From assembly GCA_004794655.1 (NCBI GenBank), contig SMMW01000620.1:135001-199000 (forward strand): DNA of 64,000 nt, read 5' to 3'. The notes under the pieces were generated by a model. It saw only the letters and a program-made list of their open reading frames with translations. It did no database searches and was not told where the DNA came from. Below are positions 12,190 through 24,232 of this stretch, in pieces. This DNA is from Marisa cornuarietis (taxonomy: Eukaryota; Mollusca; Gastropoda; Architaenioglossa; Ampullariidae). Positions within the stretch are counted from its first letter, which is position 1. Every line of letters starts with the position of its first letter. The position numbers and the translations under genes were made by a program.

Positions 12190-13110
12190 GAACTTCAAAA
12201 GAAATTATTTTGAAACTAGAAACAAGCGTTGGAACATTAACATTCAACCGCCGCATGATAGCACTATGATGAAATGTCATTATCGACAAATGGTAAGGAA
12301 AGAATGTCCCCTTCTTTTACCTCCCTTACAACTCATTAACATTACAAGTCCTCTTCTGTCGTCTCTACCTCCCCTGAAACACCAATTACACATTCGTGCA
12401 AAGCAAGTATTGAGTTATTCAGGTATTACAGCCACAGGTCGGAGCAGGTTTCGAGCTAGACACCTTTTGGTCCTCAATCGATGTGATTAGGCACTTGGCT
12501 ACATGCAAAGCATTCTTGGTCTAACAAAACTGGAACATCGACATCTTGATAAAGAAAAAGCGCAGTTAGGTTAAAGGACTTTTCCTTATCGACACAATGC
12601 ACGTTAAAGTCACTGAAATGTTTGACTAAGTATTTTGAAACCAAAACAAAATTGATTCAGATTTTTTGTTGATGTTTCTTATCTTGATCCTGAGGTTGTG
12701 GGGACTGGAAAATACCTGGTGTCAGGTCACATTTGAAATAATCCATAGTATTGTAAGTAATAAATTAGACCTATTTGAAGTAATGTGAAAACCATATCAA
12801 CAATTATTAATATAATCACAGTTAGTGAAAGCTGGGATGTTCTCACTAGTTCTATCTTTCACTCTTTCTCTCCACATTTTTCCTCTCTACTCTTTCCCCC
12901 CTTCTATACTGAATGAATGTGGCTTGGGAACGAAAACGGACTTGCAATGGTTAATATGATAAATGTTATGTATTTATGTTGTGCTTCCTAAATAAAAAAA
13001 AGCAAAAGAAAATCCATAAAGCATACATAAAGTTTATATTTTCTTTGCATATAAATCTTCACGCGAGCTTTTGTCAGTTGGTTCTGGTGTATTTATCAAT
13101 CCCAGGATAC
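12190..13110. mobile_element. Extra sequence specific to unit B
   Basis: Unit B has about 0.9 kb here where unit A has about 130 bp (3,290-3,420). Part of it (13,040-13,130) is a local duplicate of the following 13,150-13,235 segment. The stretch 12,895-13,000 ends in an A-rich AAATAAAAAAAAGC tail, which suggests a retroelement remnant. No protein motif was recognised. Confidence 0.45.
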
Positions 13111-13578
13111 TTCAATATATACATATATACATGCATACATTGATTGTTGTGGTAACAGCATTACAAAAATAAATCTTTATGCGATCTTTTGTCAGTGGGT
13201 TCTCATGTATTTATGAATGCCAGGATACTTCAGTATGAGAAGTTAACGCCACTCGGCTCTCTCTTGTCTGAACAAGTAGTCTAAACTAAGAAAAAAATAT
13301 TAACCAGATTATTTTAAATCTTGATGCTGAAGTACTGGGCATTGGGAAATTTTTAAGTGATAGTTTTTGCCAGTGGGTTTTCACGAGCTTTTGAGCGCTT
13401 GGATGCTTTAATATTTGATGTTATCACTACTTGGTACTTTATTGTTCAAGCAAGTAGTCTGAACTAAGAAACAATTTTTTAATATCTTGATTGTTAGTAG
13501 CTGGGGATTGGGAAATTCCGGTGACGAAGCAACTTGGCAATGCTATTAAAGCACAACTTTAGTGCAGGTAAGGATAGA

Positions 13579-13584
13579 TATAAA
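13579..13584 (+). promoter_or_regulatory. Putative TATA box of ependymin-related copy B
   Basis: TATAAA in the block conserved with copy A. A splice donor (GTGAGT at 13663) follows about 80 bp downstream, predicting a 5'UTR intron 13663-14766 that is much longer than in copy A because of an insertion. Confidence 0.45.
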
Positions 13585-13704
13585 CACAGGTGATCTGTCG
13601 CTGTTGGTCTTGGTACAGTTACTGTGTTGGTGTCTACATTGCATTTGGTGCTTATTCTTAAAGTGAGTATATTTTTCAACTTTTCTATTTCTTGTTCCTT
13701 AAAT

Positions 13705-14650
13705 AATTTTCTATTTGTATTATTTCTAATATATTAACAGCAATTTTATTATAATTATATAACAAGAGCTACAGTATAGTTATTATAGTAACCTATTCAT
13801 GTTCCGTCTTCAAGCACATTTACAATCACTCTGTGATGGTTATGATTACGGTACAAAGTTTGATACTGTGTTGATTTTTGTTGGCTTTTTACGGTTGGTC
13901 CGATTTTCCGATCAGTTATCGATGGCATTCTATAATTAGCCCTGGGGACTAAACGAACTTTTGAGCGTGACTTATGGCTTTCAGTCAGTATTCAATGTAT
14001 TCAACGTGTTAACTAACGGGTCTTGGTAAACGACCGTTAATAGCTCGTTGCGTTCAGAATCTGACAGTGTCAACTTCAAAAGGGAACTCCGAATGTTTCG
14101 TTATAAAAACAAATATAATAACTCACAATTTCAAAACCAGTAATGCTAAAAAACAGCAACACGCGTCTACCCTAAAACCTAAGTAACCACAGTGGCGACC
14201 CACGCCCGTCCAAAACCGTGACACTAAACGGCGACACAGGCCTGCAATACTCTCACTACACCTTCTCTCTCTCTTTCACCGATCACACTAATCGTTACAC
14301 ATGCGCTCTCTTGCTCAAACATTTGACCTCAAAGCTTGCGTCATTCATCCAGACTTGCGTCATTCACCGATGCTCACGTCATTCACACTTGCTCACGCGC
14401 TCGCTAGGATCGACCCTGACCTACTAAACATTTCATTCGTAACACAACGTATCTCCTATTCACATATTTTGTATTCAATGTGACACGAGAAATGCCATCA
14501 CTGATAATTTATTACTCACTGTTCTTGACCACAGTGTAGTCAAAGGCATGTCAGATGTCGACTATTCGGTCAGTTTTGAAATACCACCACTATATCATTA
14601 CCTTTGTTTAGGTTTTGATGCCTTGTCACACCTTTCCTGTTGACATTGTC
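13705..14650. mobile_element. Insertion in the 5'UTR intron of copy B, part possibly LTR-like
   Basis: About 0.9 kb here is absent from copy A. The stretch from about 13,868 to 14,191 ends ...AACCACA and is followed by GTGGCGACCCACG, which resembles the junction of a Gypsy-type LTR with its primer-binding site. No gag or pol frame follows, so at best this is a solo remnant. The segment 14,330-14,400 contains short GCGTCATTC repeats. Confidence 0.35.
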
Positions 14651-14738
14651 AGGACTTGTACATTTCTGACAAAAAGTGTTTATTCTGCCTCTTGCTCCAT
14701 TTATTTTCCTCAAAATTCTCCGCCACACATTTGACGAC

Positions 14739-14763
14739 CATGATGATGATGATGATGATGATG
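14739..14763 (+). repeat. (GAT)n tract next to the 3' splice site, copy B
   Basis: Eight GAT-type units end directly before GCAG at the acceptor of the first coding exon (exon base 14767). It corresponds to the much longer tract of copy A. Confidence 0.9.
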
Positions 14764-14787
14764 CAGGTCGTCACATAACTAACAGAA

Positions 14788-16727
14788 ATGAGAAGTTTCT
14801 TAGCGTGGGTACTGACCTTTGTGATGTTCGTGGGGTCAACAAATGGCCAAACCAAATACTGCTGCTCCATAGACCAGTGGGAAGGAGATCAGTCTATGAT
14901 TATTGGAGAAGCACCTGACGGTGTAGGTTCTTTACATAAGGTAAACAGTTTTCTTCATTCTTTATTAATTTTAACTCTACTGTTCCTAGAATTCATGATT
15001 GTTATGGTAGTTCAGGTATTATACGAGTGACAGGAAACTTGTTTTCTTGTTCATTAAAATATATGTCACCTTCTTGTTTAAAAAAATACTTTTAGCTATT
15101 TAATCCTGTTCGTGCCCCACGTAGAAGATTTGCTGCTACCCAGAAAGAGTTAATAGTCCCTCTCATACTGCATGCCTTCTTATCTCTTTTTTTTATTATT
15201 AAACGCAGAACTTATGTCTTTTAACACAGAACATTAATTTCTTATAAAAAGCGAAAGCTGTATATTGGTTTGTATGAAAGTGGATGTTTATGGAACAAAC
15301 AAGATAAATATTGGAGTGTTACTTTGCGCGAAATCAGCTTAACGAAATGTGTTGCTATTTTCACTGCAGGAAAATGGACCTTCTTGTATTCTTTCTTTGC
15401 TTTATTCTGCAGGTCAGTAGCGATGTCTACTACGACTTCCCCAACAGTCGTATTGCCGGCTTTCATAAAATTACCTCATCAAGCGGAAATACCGCCGAGA
15501 TCTTTGTCCTGCTGGTTTATACAAACTCTGTAAGTACAAGAGTCAGTAACACGTAGCAGAAGCTCAGCCCTCGATGCAAGATACTGTTTCCCCAAATCTG
15601 AGTAAATAGTTTTCTTGTGTTCCTGTGTACCATGAAAGAGGTCAAAAGCGTCATGTTTGTACACAGATATTCCTAATTAGCATTTGGTCCCACCTCCCCC
15701 ACTCATTGAGACCTGTACAGCATAAAAGTACGATCATGATGTCTGTGGGGGGAGCTGTATTCATCTAGATTTGGAGAAATAGCATCTTGCATTAAACTTT
15801 TCTCCATTGTTAGAAATAGTGCCCCCCTATTACATCTTCAATACTGCGTATTGGCAAAACATTGTCCTTGCATTGTTCAGACCCGAGGTGTCATGAGTTC
15901 ACACAGCTCAAATGACTCCAATGTATGTTTTACTTAATGGTTTATGCTATCCCTGTTTATTTTTGTTGTATTTTGTTTTTAAGACTGTGAAGGAGAAGAG
16001 ATTTGAGGCACACCTCCTCCAAACACTTGATTCTTCATTGAATTTTGTTATGTTTGGTATTTCTGATACATAAATAATTTGTCCTATGTATATCTTATTA
16101 TCTTCTTCTTCACATTATTATTATTAGTACACAAACTTAAAATGTGTTTGTTTCTGTTCAGAGAGGACAGATTTACGTGCAAGATTTGAAAACAAAAGAG
16201 TGTACTGTTTACTTGACCAGGAGGCCTTTCCCTAGAGCATGTGTGCCTGGTATGATTTTTTTTTAAACAAAACGTTTCCTTAAAATAACTGATTTGCCTT
16301 TTTAAGTGAAGCAGACAACATCTACTGAACGTTATTTCCTATCACTAGAAATTTTACGGAGAAGGGTATCGATGTAGTAGAGCTCACTGCCTCCTGTAGA
16401 CGAGAGAAATGAAACCGACCCTCCTTTCCCGGCTCCAACTTTTGGAATTCTTTGTCCCGGTTTTCTTCATATTATTGTTGTTACAGCCTATTTTGTTGTA
16501 AGTAAGAAGCCTGTTTGACATATACTTGTTTACCTTTGTCCTCGGTGTCCAGATAACGCCAACAAGACCAGCGACTTCTACTTTGGCACATCCGTTAACC
16601 CTCTCTACGCTGAAGCTTACCATCTTTCCCAAAAATCGGTTGACAGTTCACTGGATGTCTTTCTCACTGTCACGGATGACGGGCAGTGCGTCCCAGTCAC
16701 CCAGGTTCTCGCTGGAGTTGTAGAAGG

Positions 16728-16806
<79 letters not shown>

Positions 16807-17018
16807 GGGGAGAGAGTGTGTGTGTCTGAAAGAGAGAGCGAGAGACGTTGGCAAGGGAGCGAGTGTGAATGAGTGAGTGGACTTGGCGATGGGAGAGAAG
16901 GAATGTGGTGTCATCTTCCTTAAAATTAAGGGCGATAAAGAAAATTGTTTATGTTTGAGACTCATGTCCTTATTTTTACATGTTTAAATTGCACAAATAG
17001 TTTCAAACGCTGTGCAAC

Positions 17019-17106
<88 letters not shown>

Positions 17107-18172
17107 CGAGTCTCGTTGGCATTTTCTTCTTTCACCTTTTTATTGTCACTCGGTGCAGTCCCTCAAATGATAGTGACGGCTTATACAAACATCAGGCCCG
17201 GCATCTCAGATCCCTCAGTCTTCCTCGTGCCACCTGAGTGTCAACGTGCCTCAGAGGTCAAGGTCATGGCTCAGGTAAATATCGTGGACCACTTATATAT
17301 GACCTCTGGGATAGGAAAGGAATGGGAAGATGAGATGATGACGCGCGTGCACACAGACATACATATAAATATATACCTTGACATTTCTATGCATACTCTA
17401 CGCCACACCACAAATATACGCAGGCTTATTACTTATATTTCTGTACAACACACACGCATGGGCACAAAGGCACACACAAAGAAACACATGAACCTCTTTA
17501 CCTGTCCGTACAGACATACAAGACACACATACAAGCAGACAGACACACAAGTTAATAATAATAACAAGTGGAGGTTGTCTAGTGAGTGAGAAAGACAATA
17601 ACAATAATAGTTATTACCGGCGTTACATTTTGTGATAAAAATATTGCGGTCGCTGAATGACATGTTATCAGCGTGAATATGTACATTTGTCATGTGCTCA
17701 CCTGATGATATCACTGGCTTGTAGGCGTACAGTTAAGGTTAACATCAGGTGAGACTTTCAACTGTGTACAAACACCAGGCTCCAGGCATTCGTTGTCCCT
17801 ACACACCACGTGACTATCATATCCCATATCTGAATTCTTCCATTTGATATCTCTTGTGTCCTTCTCCTTTATAAATCGCGTTTAGCTCGTTTATCTGTAA
17901 ATAAATCTCTTGTTTTGGTACTGTTCATTATATTATTATTATTAACGTACTGCAGATGGCTGAAGCCCCACTATTCTGTAAAGATTCTTTCACGTATTTA
18001 ATCAGTTAGCACAATTTTTAAATGCCTCTCTATAGCTCAAATATCTAGAAGGGAGACATGCCATGGGCACACGTCAGTAATTATTCTTCTCTCGGTTTTG
18101 TAACAGAGACTTCGTCGGTCGGCCACAGATGCTGCTCTGCCCATCATCATGAACAACCTCTTTCTCCCGTAG
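14788..18172 (+). CDS. EPDR: Ependymin-related secreted protein, copy B (intact)
   Basis: Coding exons are 14788-14940, 15413-15529, 16162-16249, 16553-16729, 17159-17274 and 18107-18172 (717 nt, 238 aa). All introns are GT-AG and the phases (0, 0, 1, 1, 0) match copy A. The start ATG follows a sequence identical to that of A, and residues 1-20 are a signal peptide. Family marks are [37 protein letters not shown] and [14 protein letters not shown]. The usual length of ependymins (about 200-230 residues) fits. One sequon is kept (N123) while that at residue 70 has become KIT. The C-terminus is three residues longer than A. It is predicted to be secreted and glycosylated; the biological role in molluscs is not known from sequence. 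This is the only copy without a visible lesion. The start-proximal UTR exon is inferred. Confidence 0.9.
15560..15850. mobile_element. Degraded MITE in intron 2 of copy B
   Basis: The inverted pair GATGCAAGATACTGTTTCCC (15,578) and ATAGCATCTTGCATTAAAC (15,779), each next to an ATTTGGAGAAA-type motif, matches the sub-terminal repeats of the TTAA-flanked MITEs at 33,914-34,710 and 37,373-37,908. The TIR-like TAGTGCCCCCC is at 15,820. The left end is truncated. Copy A lacks it. Confidence 0.55.
16730..16804 (+). repeat. (GT)n microsatellite forming the exon 4 donor of copy B
   Basis: A pure GT tract of about 75 bp begins at the first intron base after GAAGGAG. It is followed by a GA-rich stretch, as in copy A. 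Confidence 0.95.
17019..17106 (+). repeat. (GAT)n microsatellite in intron 4 of copy B
   Basis: About 29 GAT units lie some 50 bp upstream of the exon 5 acceptor. Copy A has short GAC/GAT stretches at the same place (6071-6120). The long Met-rich open frame reading through it is a repeat product; only its end (from 17159) is coding. Confidence 0.95.
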
Positions 18173-18463
18173 AGATGAAGTTGTGTACCATCCTCCGTGC
18201 CTGCGATGTCTCCCTGCCCACTCTGTTTGCTCTCGTGTCTGAGCCAAGAGCTGACATAATAACAGTTCTTTAACATACAGTACTCTGTTGATGCCCGACA
18301 TTCTTTTTCTTTTCTTTTTTATTTTTTAATAAAATTCTGTCTGAGCTAGCCTGAAATTACATTTTAACTTTATACCGTGTTTCTCTGTCTCTGTGCTTTA
18401 AAACATTCCGTAGCCCCTTCAAACAGTTATCGATGCTGCTCAGAAATGTAAGTTTTCAATTTT

Positions 18464-18469
18464 AATAAA
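18464..18469 (+). terminator. Putative poly(A) signal of copy B
   Basis: AATAAA at the position conserved in all three gene copies, 292 bp after the stop codon. Confidence 0.6.
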
Positions 18470-18479
18470 TCATTCCAGT

Positions 18480-19505
18480 CTGCCCTGTCTTGAGTGATTT
18501 ACATTTATTCATACATTTGTTTCTCTGCTCATTCACTTAGTAGGTCAGTCAATTTTTTTCGTAATTTAGTTGTTCATTCAGAAGTACTACATGTTAAAAA
18601 TTTCGTATGCGTGAGTGGTCTTATGTATAAGAATATGTGTGTTGACGATGCGTTCATGGACATACACACATTCTGTCATCAAATCGCAGTGAAAACAAGA
18701 AACAAATCTACATTCATACACGTTTTTGATGGTCGTTGAGGGGGAAAGCTGGATAGACAAAGTGACAGACAAATGTTGCCACTCAGACCTGCCTCGAGGA
18801 ATCGTGAACAGGTCCTACATGGAAAGACTAATCCATTCCCATACGTTTGCCAATCAGTTCATCTTTTGTCCCCCTCAGTGTCATATCCTTTTTGCTCAGT
18901 TGTGGACTATGCTCGGCAGTGTGCGTTTCCCCAGTGTATTATTCATATTATGTTTTTTTCATTCTAAGAAGTTACAGGTGGCTCCTTGTGCTAAATTCTG
19001 TCAAATGATTTTTTTAAGTTCATGAAGTTGTAAAGAGATCCCGCTGATGTTGTATTTTTTTTTAAGATATGATAAAGTTTAGCTGTAGAGAATCGTGTAC
19101 AACCTGTTCATCAAGCAATTCCTCAGCCGCGGTATTAATGCAATTCTGTCATACTTTTGGCATGACTTTTCTTAGGTTTATGGTACTACGTAGTTTTGAA
19201 GAAAAACTTAGAAACACTTTTTCGTCAAACTTTCTTAAGAACGTTAAAAAAATTAAACTTCATTCGTCATTTATAATACTACAAAAGCTTTCACGAGAAT
19301 ATTCACAATCTGAGACTTAAGGAAAAGAAATAAATGCTGCTGTTTAATTCTTTTTTGAAATACACGTCCAGGACACGAGTAAGAAATATGTCAAACAAAT
19401 TTTAAGAAAGTGTAGCATTCGAGTAACCTCCGCACCAATCAAAGGAGTTTTTGTTCCCAGTATTAACAAAATAACACCACAGCTGGAAGAGCTAACAGGA
19501 TTAAT
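18480..19505. other. 3' flank of copy B, no gene
   Basis: Aligned with 7,370-8,385 of unit A. No splice-bounded coding sequence and no recognisable element. Confidence 0.45.
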
Positions 19506-19506
19506 C

Positions 19507-20112
19507 CACCCGGCTAATAATAATAATAAAATAATAATAATAATAATGGTGTGAGCTTTTATAGCGCGGTATTTCAGCCAAAGCCAGGCTCTCCGCGCAT
19601 TACAAACATAAAAACACAAGACACAAAATTCCTCTGGCTCTCTCTGTGAAGTTAATGTAAATGCCAGCTCGGTCTTCTGCCGGATGACATTCATAGATCA
19701 AGATGAGACAGATCTATAGTCATTGGACTCGATCAAAATTGAGCAATACTCAAACACGTCGATCAAATCTTCAGGCGAAGATCCAGATGATCACAAAGCA
19801 GAAATTGCAGCACAATGTTGAAACGCAATGTTTGGCACTGATGTAAAGTCTATCCCAGGGACGACTTGTAAAGAATGAAGAAAATGTAATGGCGTCAGCC
19901 AGAGGATTAACGGTGATGAGAGAGTTGATATAAACAGAAGAATAAATAAAAATCAACAAGCAAGTAAACAGTCAAACACAATGCCGATGACATCAGAAAA
20001 AAGTGCAGGTCGGTACAATAGCCACTACAAGCACAACAAATACAAGAAGAAAACTAAAACGTGGAGAGATGGTCCCCTCAAGTCTGTTAGGCAAAGGGAC
20101 ATCACTCTAATA
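19507..20112 (-). mobile_element. CR1-like LINE tail inserted in unit B
   Basis: Unit A reads directly across this point (about 8,390-8,400), so B gained about 0.6 kb. The left end is (AAT)n followed by GTGAGCTTTTATAGCGCG, the complement of the GCGCTATAAAAAG..(ATT)n end of the LINE at 58,480-59,610. AATAATA/TAATAATATG-like sequence occurs at both edges and may be a target duplication. No intact coding sequence remains. Confidence 0.6.
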
Positions 20113-20144
20113 ATATGGGAAACAATTTTCCGACAATTAATTCC

Positions 20145-20335
20145 AACGCGGTGGCTAGTTGGCTCGTATGTCGATCACAATGTGGATCCTAGTGTCCTAA
20201 AGTTCGTAAGGTTCAAATCTCGTTTCAGGTTACACGCCCCTCATTTTGGATATGCCTCCTCGCTTCCCCGACCCTGCTTCACCATTTACAATACAAGATT
20301 GGATACAGTGGTTTAGTTTTCAGACCCGTTGTTGT
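20145..20335 (+). mobile_element. tRNA-derived SINE-like element, unit B copy
   Basis: Polymerase III promoter boxes can be read: A box TGGCTAGTTGG at 20152-20162 and B box GGTTCAAATCT at 20210-20220, 47 bp apart, wider than in a tRNA but usual for SINEs. A (GTT)n tract at 20,330-20,352 follows. Also present in unit A, so it predates the duplication. Confidence 0.6.
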
Positions 20336-21029
20336 TGTTGTTGTTGTTGTCGGTCACTCAAATGGATACGCCTGCCTCTTGTACAAATGATGCTGTGCGC
20401 CGCAGGTCCTCCAGACTGCCGTGTAGCTTCCTTGATATCGGCGTCTCATCAGTCCAGATGCGGTGTCTGAGGTCTTCGTGTATGGGTTGATCTTGTGTTA
20501 TTTTTCACTTGGTATGACAAATGTGTGGGGAAAGGTAGAGCAGCGAGAGGGAAAGGAGGTGGGCACCGCCCTCATAAAAACCTGACCCCTTCCCCCCCCC
20601 ACCTCGATCTAAATCAGATTACGGAGCGACCTTTACAGTCTGGCTAATGACGGAAATATCTCACGCCGTTCAATAAGCGGTACGTAGTGTTCAAACATGC
20701 ACATTCCTATTATCTGCGATAACACAGCACATTAATTTAACATCCTTTTTAACAATAAAAAACTTTATTACTAAATGTGTGATCAAATATCTTCAGGAAC
20801 GATGTCGTAAGTCATAAAATCGACAGATACGATTTATACTGGTAGCCGTACTTTTAAAGACTGGTGTAAAGACAGCTGGTAACAACAAAGATAAGAATTC
20901 CTATTGTTATCTTTCTTTCTTTAAATTATTACTAAAAATACAACACATACTATTAAAGATGGAAACCTCTTTGTTCATCTTAGGCCTTTTCCAGTTATTT
21001 CCTTCTTCTTTTTGTGTGTTTTCCTTCTG

Positions 21030-21215
21030 AAAAAGGAGTATACCGAGCCAGCAACTAATGTTATAGCTAGGCAAGGCAGCCAGCTCTGTAAACAGATCGT
21101 ACATGCAGAGAAGAACAGCATGCCTGAGACAAGATGTGAACCAAGGGCAGCCAGTCTTTACCGTACTGGTGACAGGCGCAAACCGTTGTGCCACCGGACC
21201 GCCTGGGTGTGTTGG
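21030..21215 (-). mobile_element. tRNA-derived SINE, inverted, unit B copy
   Basis: The reverse complement begins GGCGGTCCGGTGGCACAACG and continues with GCCTGTCACCAGTACGG and a B-box-like TTGGTTCACATCTTG. The same order of motifs occurs in the SINE at 37,513-37,703, which has target-site duplications. Confidence 0.7.
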
Positions 21216-21539
21216 GAAAGGAAAATTATGACAAGGATAAAAAAGATAAACGTCGTCCCCCGACCTTTTTTTTTTTTTTAAGGTCGTTAGGGGGTGAGGT
21301 GTTACAGACCTCACGTTTCTCGGGGCCACCTTTAAGTGAGGCTTCTCTCCCTCGCTGCCTTACTTTCTCCAACCTTCTATAAAGTCCTTACCGACAGCTG
21401 GGTCGACTGGGAGAAGTTTGCTGCTCTACGCTGCTATTATTCTCCTAAAGGACAAGGATTTTCTTGTACAAATGATAATCTTGTCATAAATCTCCTTGAA
21501 AGATATAAATGATGCACAATTTTTCCCCAAAAATGTTTT

Positions 21540-21990
21540 TAATTGCAGTTTATAGGCATGGCTTTGCTATTTGGCAAATTAGGCAGTTTCCTAGGGCGCA
21601 AGCTTTGATCGGGCGCTGAGACGGTCTGTACTGTAGTTCTTTGAATGATGTTAAGGAAAAGCTTTCCAGTCTTCACGCTCCGGGGGCGGTCGAAAACTTC
21701 TTTTGTGACTCAGGGCTGTTTTTTCGTTTAGAGCGCCCGAGAAGATTTTTGGACGAGGTCAAGAGCACTTTTTTGATGTGGATCCAAGATGTTGGCAAGG
21801 GTTAGCCTGTGATTCTGTGTGAGCTTAGCATCGAGCTAGTTTCATCAAGCCTGAAGAGGCGAACCGTGACGTTCCATTGCCAGTCCGTCTGGGGCGACTT
21901 TCCCGGTCTCTGCTAGGATATCCTTCTTTGGTACTACCCGGATAGCCTTCATGCACCAACTGCTCGTAGAACAGTTCCACATCTTGCCCC
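21540..21990 (-). mobile_element. LINE endonuclease fragment at the right end of unit B
   Basis: Aligned with 10,130-10,717 up to about 21,855 and extending further left in element terms. On the minus strand it retains a SQKKFSTAPGA-like counterpart of the WVTKEVFDRG segment. It is shorter than the A fragment because the central SDHNLV part is deleted. Confidence 0.6.
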
Positions 21991-22059
21991 CCCCCCCCTG
22001 GACGGAGGTGAGAGCGCACACATGTATGATGGCCATGTTGTGGGGCTTGACAGCGACTC

Positions 22060-22215
22060 GGACGGAGATAAGCCTGAAATGTTAGTATGCAAAATGTAAC
22101 GCTATTGTAAATATTGCTGATGCCGTTTTATTCATTTTATAAAGTCTCCATTGAAACAAACCAAAGGGTTCCCTCAATAAAGAATTCGTTCGTTCGTTCG
22201 TTCGTTCGTTCATTC
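22060..22215 (+). repeat. Probable retroelement 3' end with (TTCG)n tail
   Basis: AATAAAGAATTCG followed by about eight TTCG units has the form of a LINE 3' end with a tetranucleotide tail. The parent element was not recognised. It lies where exon 1 of copy C would be expected. Confidence 0.4.
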
Positions 22216-22636
22216 TTTCATTTGTTCGTTAAAGTGTGTGTCATCTTGCAAAAAAAACAAACAAACAAACAAGCAAACCATTTATGTACAAAAGAAAATA
22301 TTCTTTATTTTATGCTATTTTCCATTCTGGACAGCTTTTAACTTTTTATCCTGTTCTTCCTTCACGTAGCGGTTTTCCTACTACAAAGCTATAGTACTCC
22401 CTTTTCATTCTATCAATACACACATTTTTTCATCTCTTGCTTTACAGTCACCAAAGGCAAAAACTTGTCTTCTAGCACAGATGATTCATTTCTTATCATA
22501 ACTAAAATTTGTATATCTGTATGAAACTGGATGTTCACGGAACAAATAACATTTTAAAAGGACTCAGCCTAACAAACAGTGTTGCCATTTTCACTGCAAG
22601 AAAATGGACTTTTTGTATCTTTACTCAATCCTTCAG

Positions 22637-24232
22637 ACCAGAGGTTACACGTACAACGATTTTGCCAGCCATCGCCTCGCTGGCTTTGTCAACATAACTA
22701 CAGAAGGCCCGATCTCGAAACATTCACCCTGGAGGTTCCTACAAGTTCTGTAAGTACCAGCAGTGAGTCAGTAACACGCAGTAGGAGTTTAATTTGTCCT
22801 TAAAGACTTATAGTTGGGTGATGACTGGGTAAAGCTCGAGACAAGATACTATTTCTCCAAATCTGGGTGAATATCTTCCATGTACGTGTTCCCGCGATAC
22901 ACGCCTACAAACACCACTTTACACAGAAAAAAGTGGACATTATAATTGTGACGTTTGACTTGTACACAGTTACACCTTAGTTACTATGGCCACAGCTGAT
23001 CCACAAGCTGAGGCTTTCACCATGTATTTTTTGTTGTAGCTACAATGCTAGGGTGTAGGTGAGGCATCCCACTCCTCAAAACTCCTGATTCCTTATTTTT
23101 GATTTCAGTTTTCTGTTGTTGTATATTGCCGATGTATAATTATCTTAATGTTCTTTTTGCACAGTGCTTGCATTGCTGTAAAAGGAAAATTTCTATTGCA
23201 ACATTTGAAATTTTGTATGATTCAATAGATATTTTATTATTAGTAGTAGTACTAGTATTGGTCATCAAAGCACACAAACTAAAAGTGTGTTGCTTGTGTT
23301 TTTCTGTTCATGGTAGAACAATTTACACCCAAGATTTGCAAACAAGAATGTGTAGTGTGCAAATGGCATCGAAGCCTCTCCTGAGAATGTGTGTGCCTGG
23401 TATGATTTCGAGAACAATAGTTTCTTTCAAGTTAACGGTTTTTCTTTTTTAAGTGGAGCAAACTTAATCCACTGAACATAATTTCGATAACCCTACAAAA
23501 ATAAAGGAAAATCTCTTCGATGAAGTAGTGCTCGGTGCCACGAATTAGGCTAAAGAAATGTAACCGACGTTCCTTCTCCAACATTTTAAATTCTTTGCCC
23601 CCTTTACGTCAGTCTGTGGCTACCTGATTATTGTTGTAGTTACAGATCTTTCACATACCTAGTTAGGGGCACGTAGGAAGCCTGTTTGACACGTTTTTGC
23701 TTTGTTCCGTTTATTTCAGTCTTTGACTTTGTTTTCGCTGTTATTTTAACATATTTTGTGGGTTAAGAAGCCTATTTGACACACGCTGTTGTGCCGTTTG
23801 ATGCAGATAACACCACCAAGGCGACGGTGAATCCAATCAATGCTGCAGTTTACCACTTAGTAGAAAATATGCCTGGCAAAAGACGTGAAGTCATTTTCAC
23901 TTTCACAGATGATGATCAGTGCATTCCAGTCAAATACCATTCTATTTCTGCAACTGAATCAGAAGGTTAGAGATAGAGTGAATGAATGAGTGCACATAGG
24001 GGTGGGAGGGTAGAAGTGCGACGTACTCGATGCGCTGCACACATAAGACTACCAAACAAAAACAAAAAAACCGTCAGGCAACTATACAAAAAACCATCAG
24101 CATCAGCAAACAGATGACAAAATGAAACAAAAAGTAACTTTTCTTCTCAACGTTTCGTGACAGAGAAATCACCGGTCGGCCACAGGTACTGCTCTGTCGT
24201 CCATCATGAACAGCGTCTTCCACCAACACTGA
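22637..24232 (+). pseudogene. Ependymin-related copy C, degraded (exons 2, 3, 4, 6)
   Basis: Recognisable pieces are exon 2 (22637-22749, 113 nt against 117), exon 3 (about 23317-23399 from the nearest AG), exon 4 (23807-23965, 159 nt against 177) and exon 6 (24164-24232). Their products are alignable: YNDF.SHR.AGFVNIT, IYTQDLQTRMC, DDDQCIPVK and NHRSATGTALSSIMN. Exon 1 with its signal peptide and exon 5 with the GISDPSVF motif were not found between 21,860 and 24,163. Exon 2 carries an internal frameshift near 22,710, and the original exon 3 AG has become AT. Exon 4 and exon 6 phases do not match without exon 5. It is probably a pseudogene, although a rearranged transcript cannot be excluded. 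Confidence 0.7.

Larger units (their letters stand above)
10730..21855 (+). repeat. Tandem duplication unit B (ependymin-related gene plus flanks)
   Basis: Second copy of the segmental duplication, head to tail with unit A. It starts with the segment CTCTACCATCAACCAGACTG (also at 556) and ends in the inverted LINE fragment. Relative to A it lacks the 0.6-kb insertion and the long CA-rich minisatellite, and it carries extra sequence at about 12,190-13,110, 13,705-14,650 and 19,507-20,112. Confidence 0.85.

Noticed and set aside
16945..17589. 214-codon frame with a Met run
   Set aside because: Mostly intron and (GAT)n repeat; only 17159-17274 is a real exon.
22114..22341. Candidate first exon for copy C
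   Set aside because: The frame reads through a (TTCG)n tail and lacks a signal peptide or resemblance to exon 1 of A and B.
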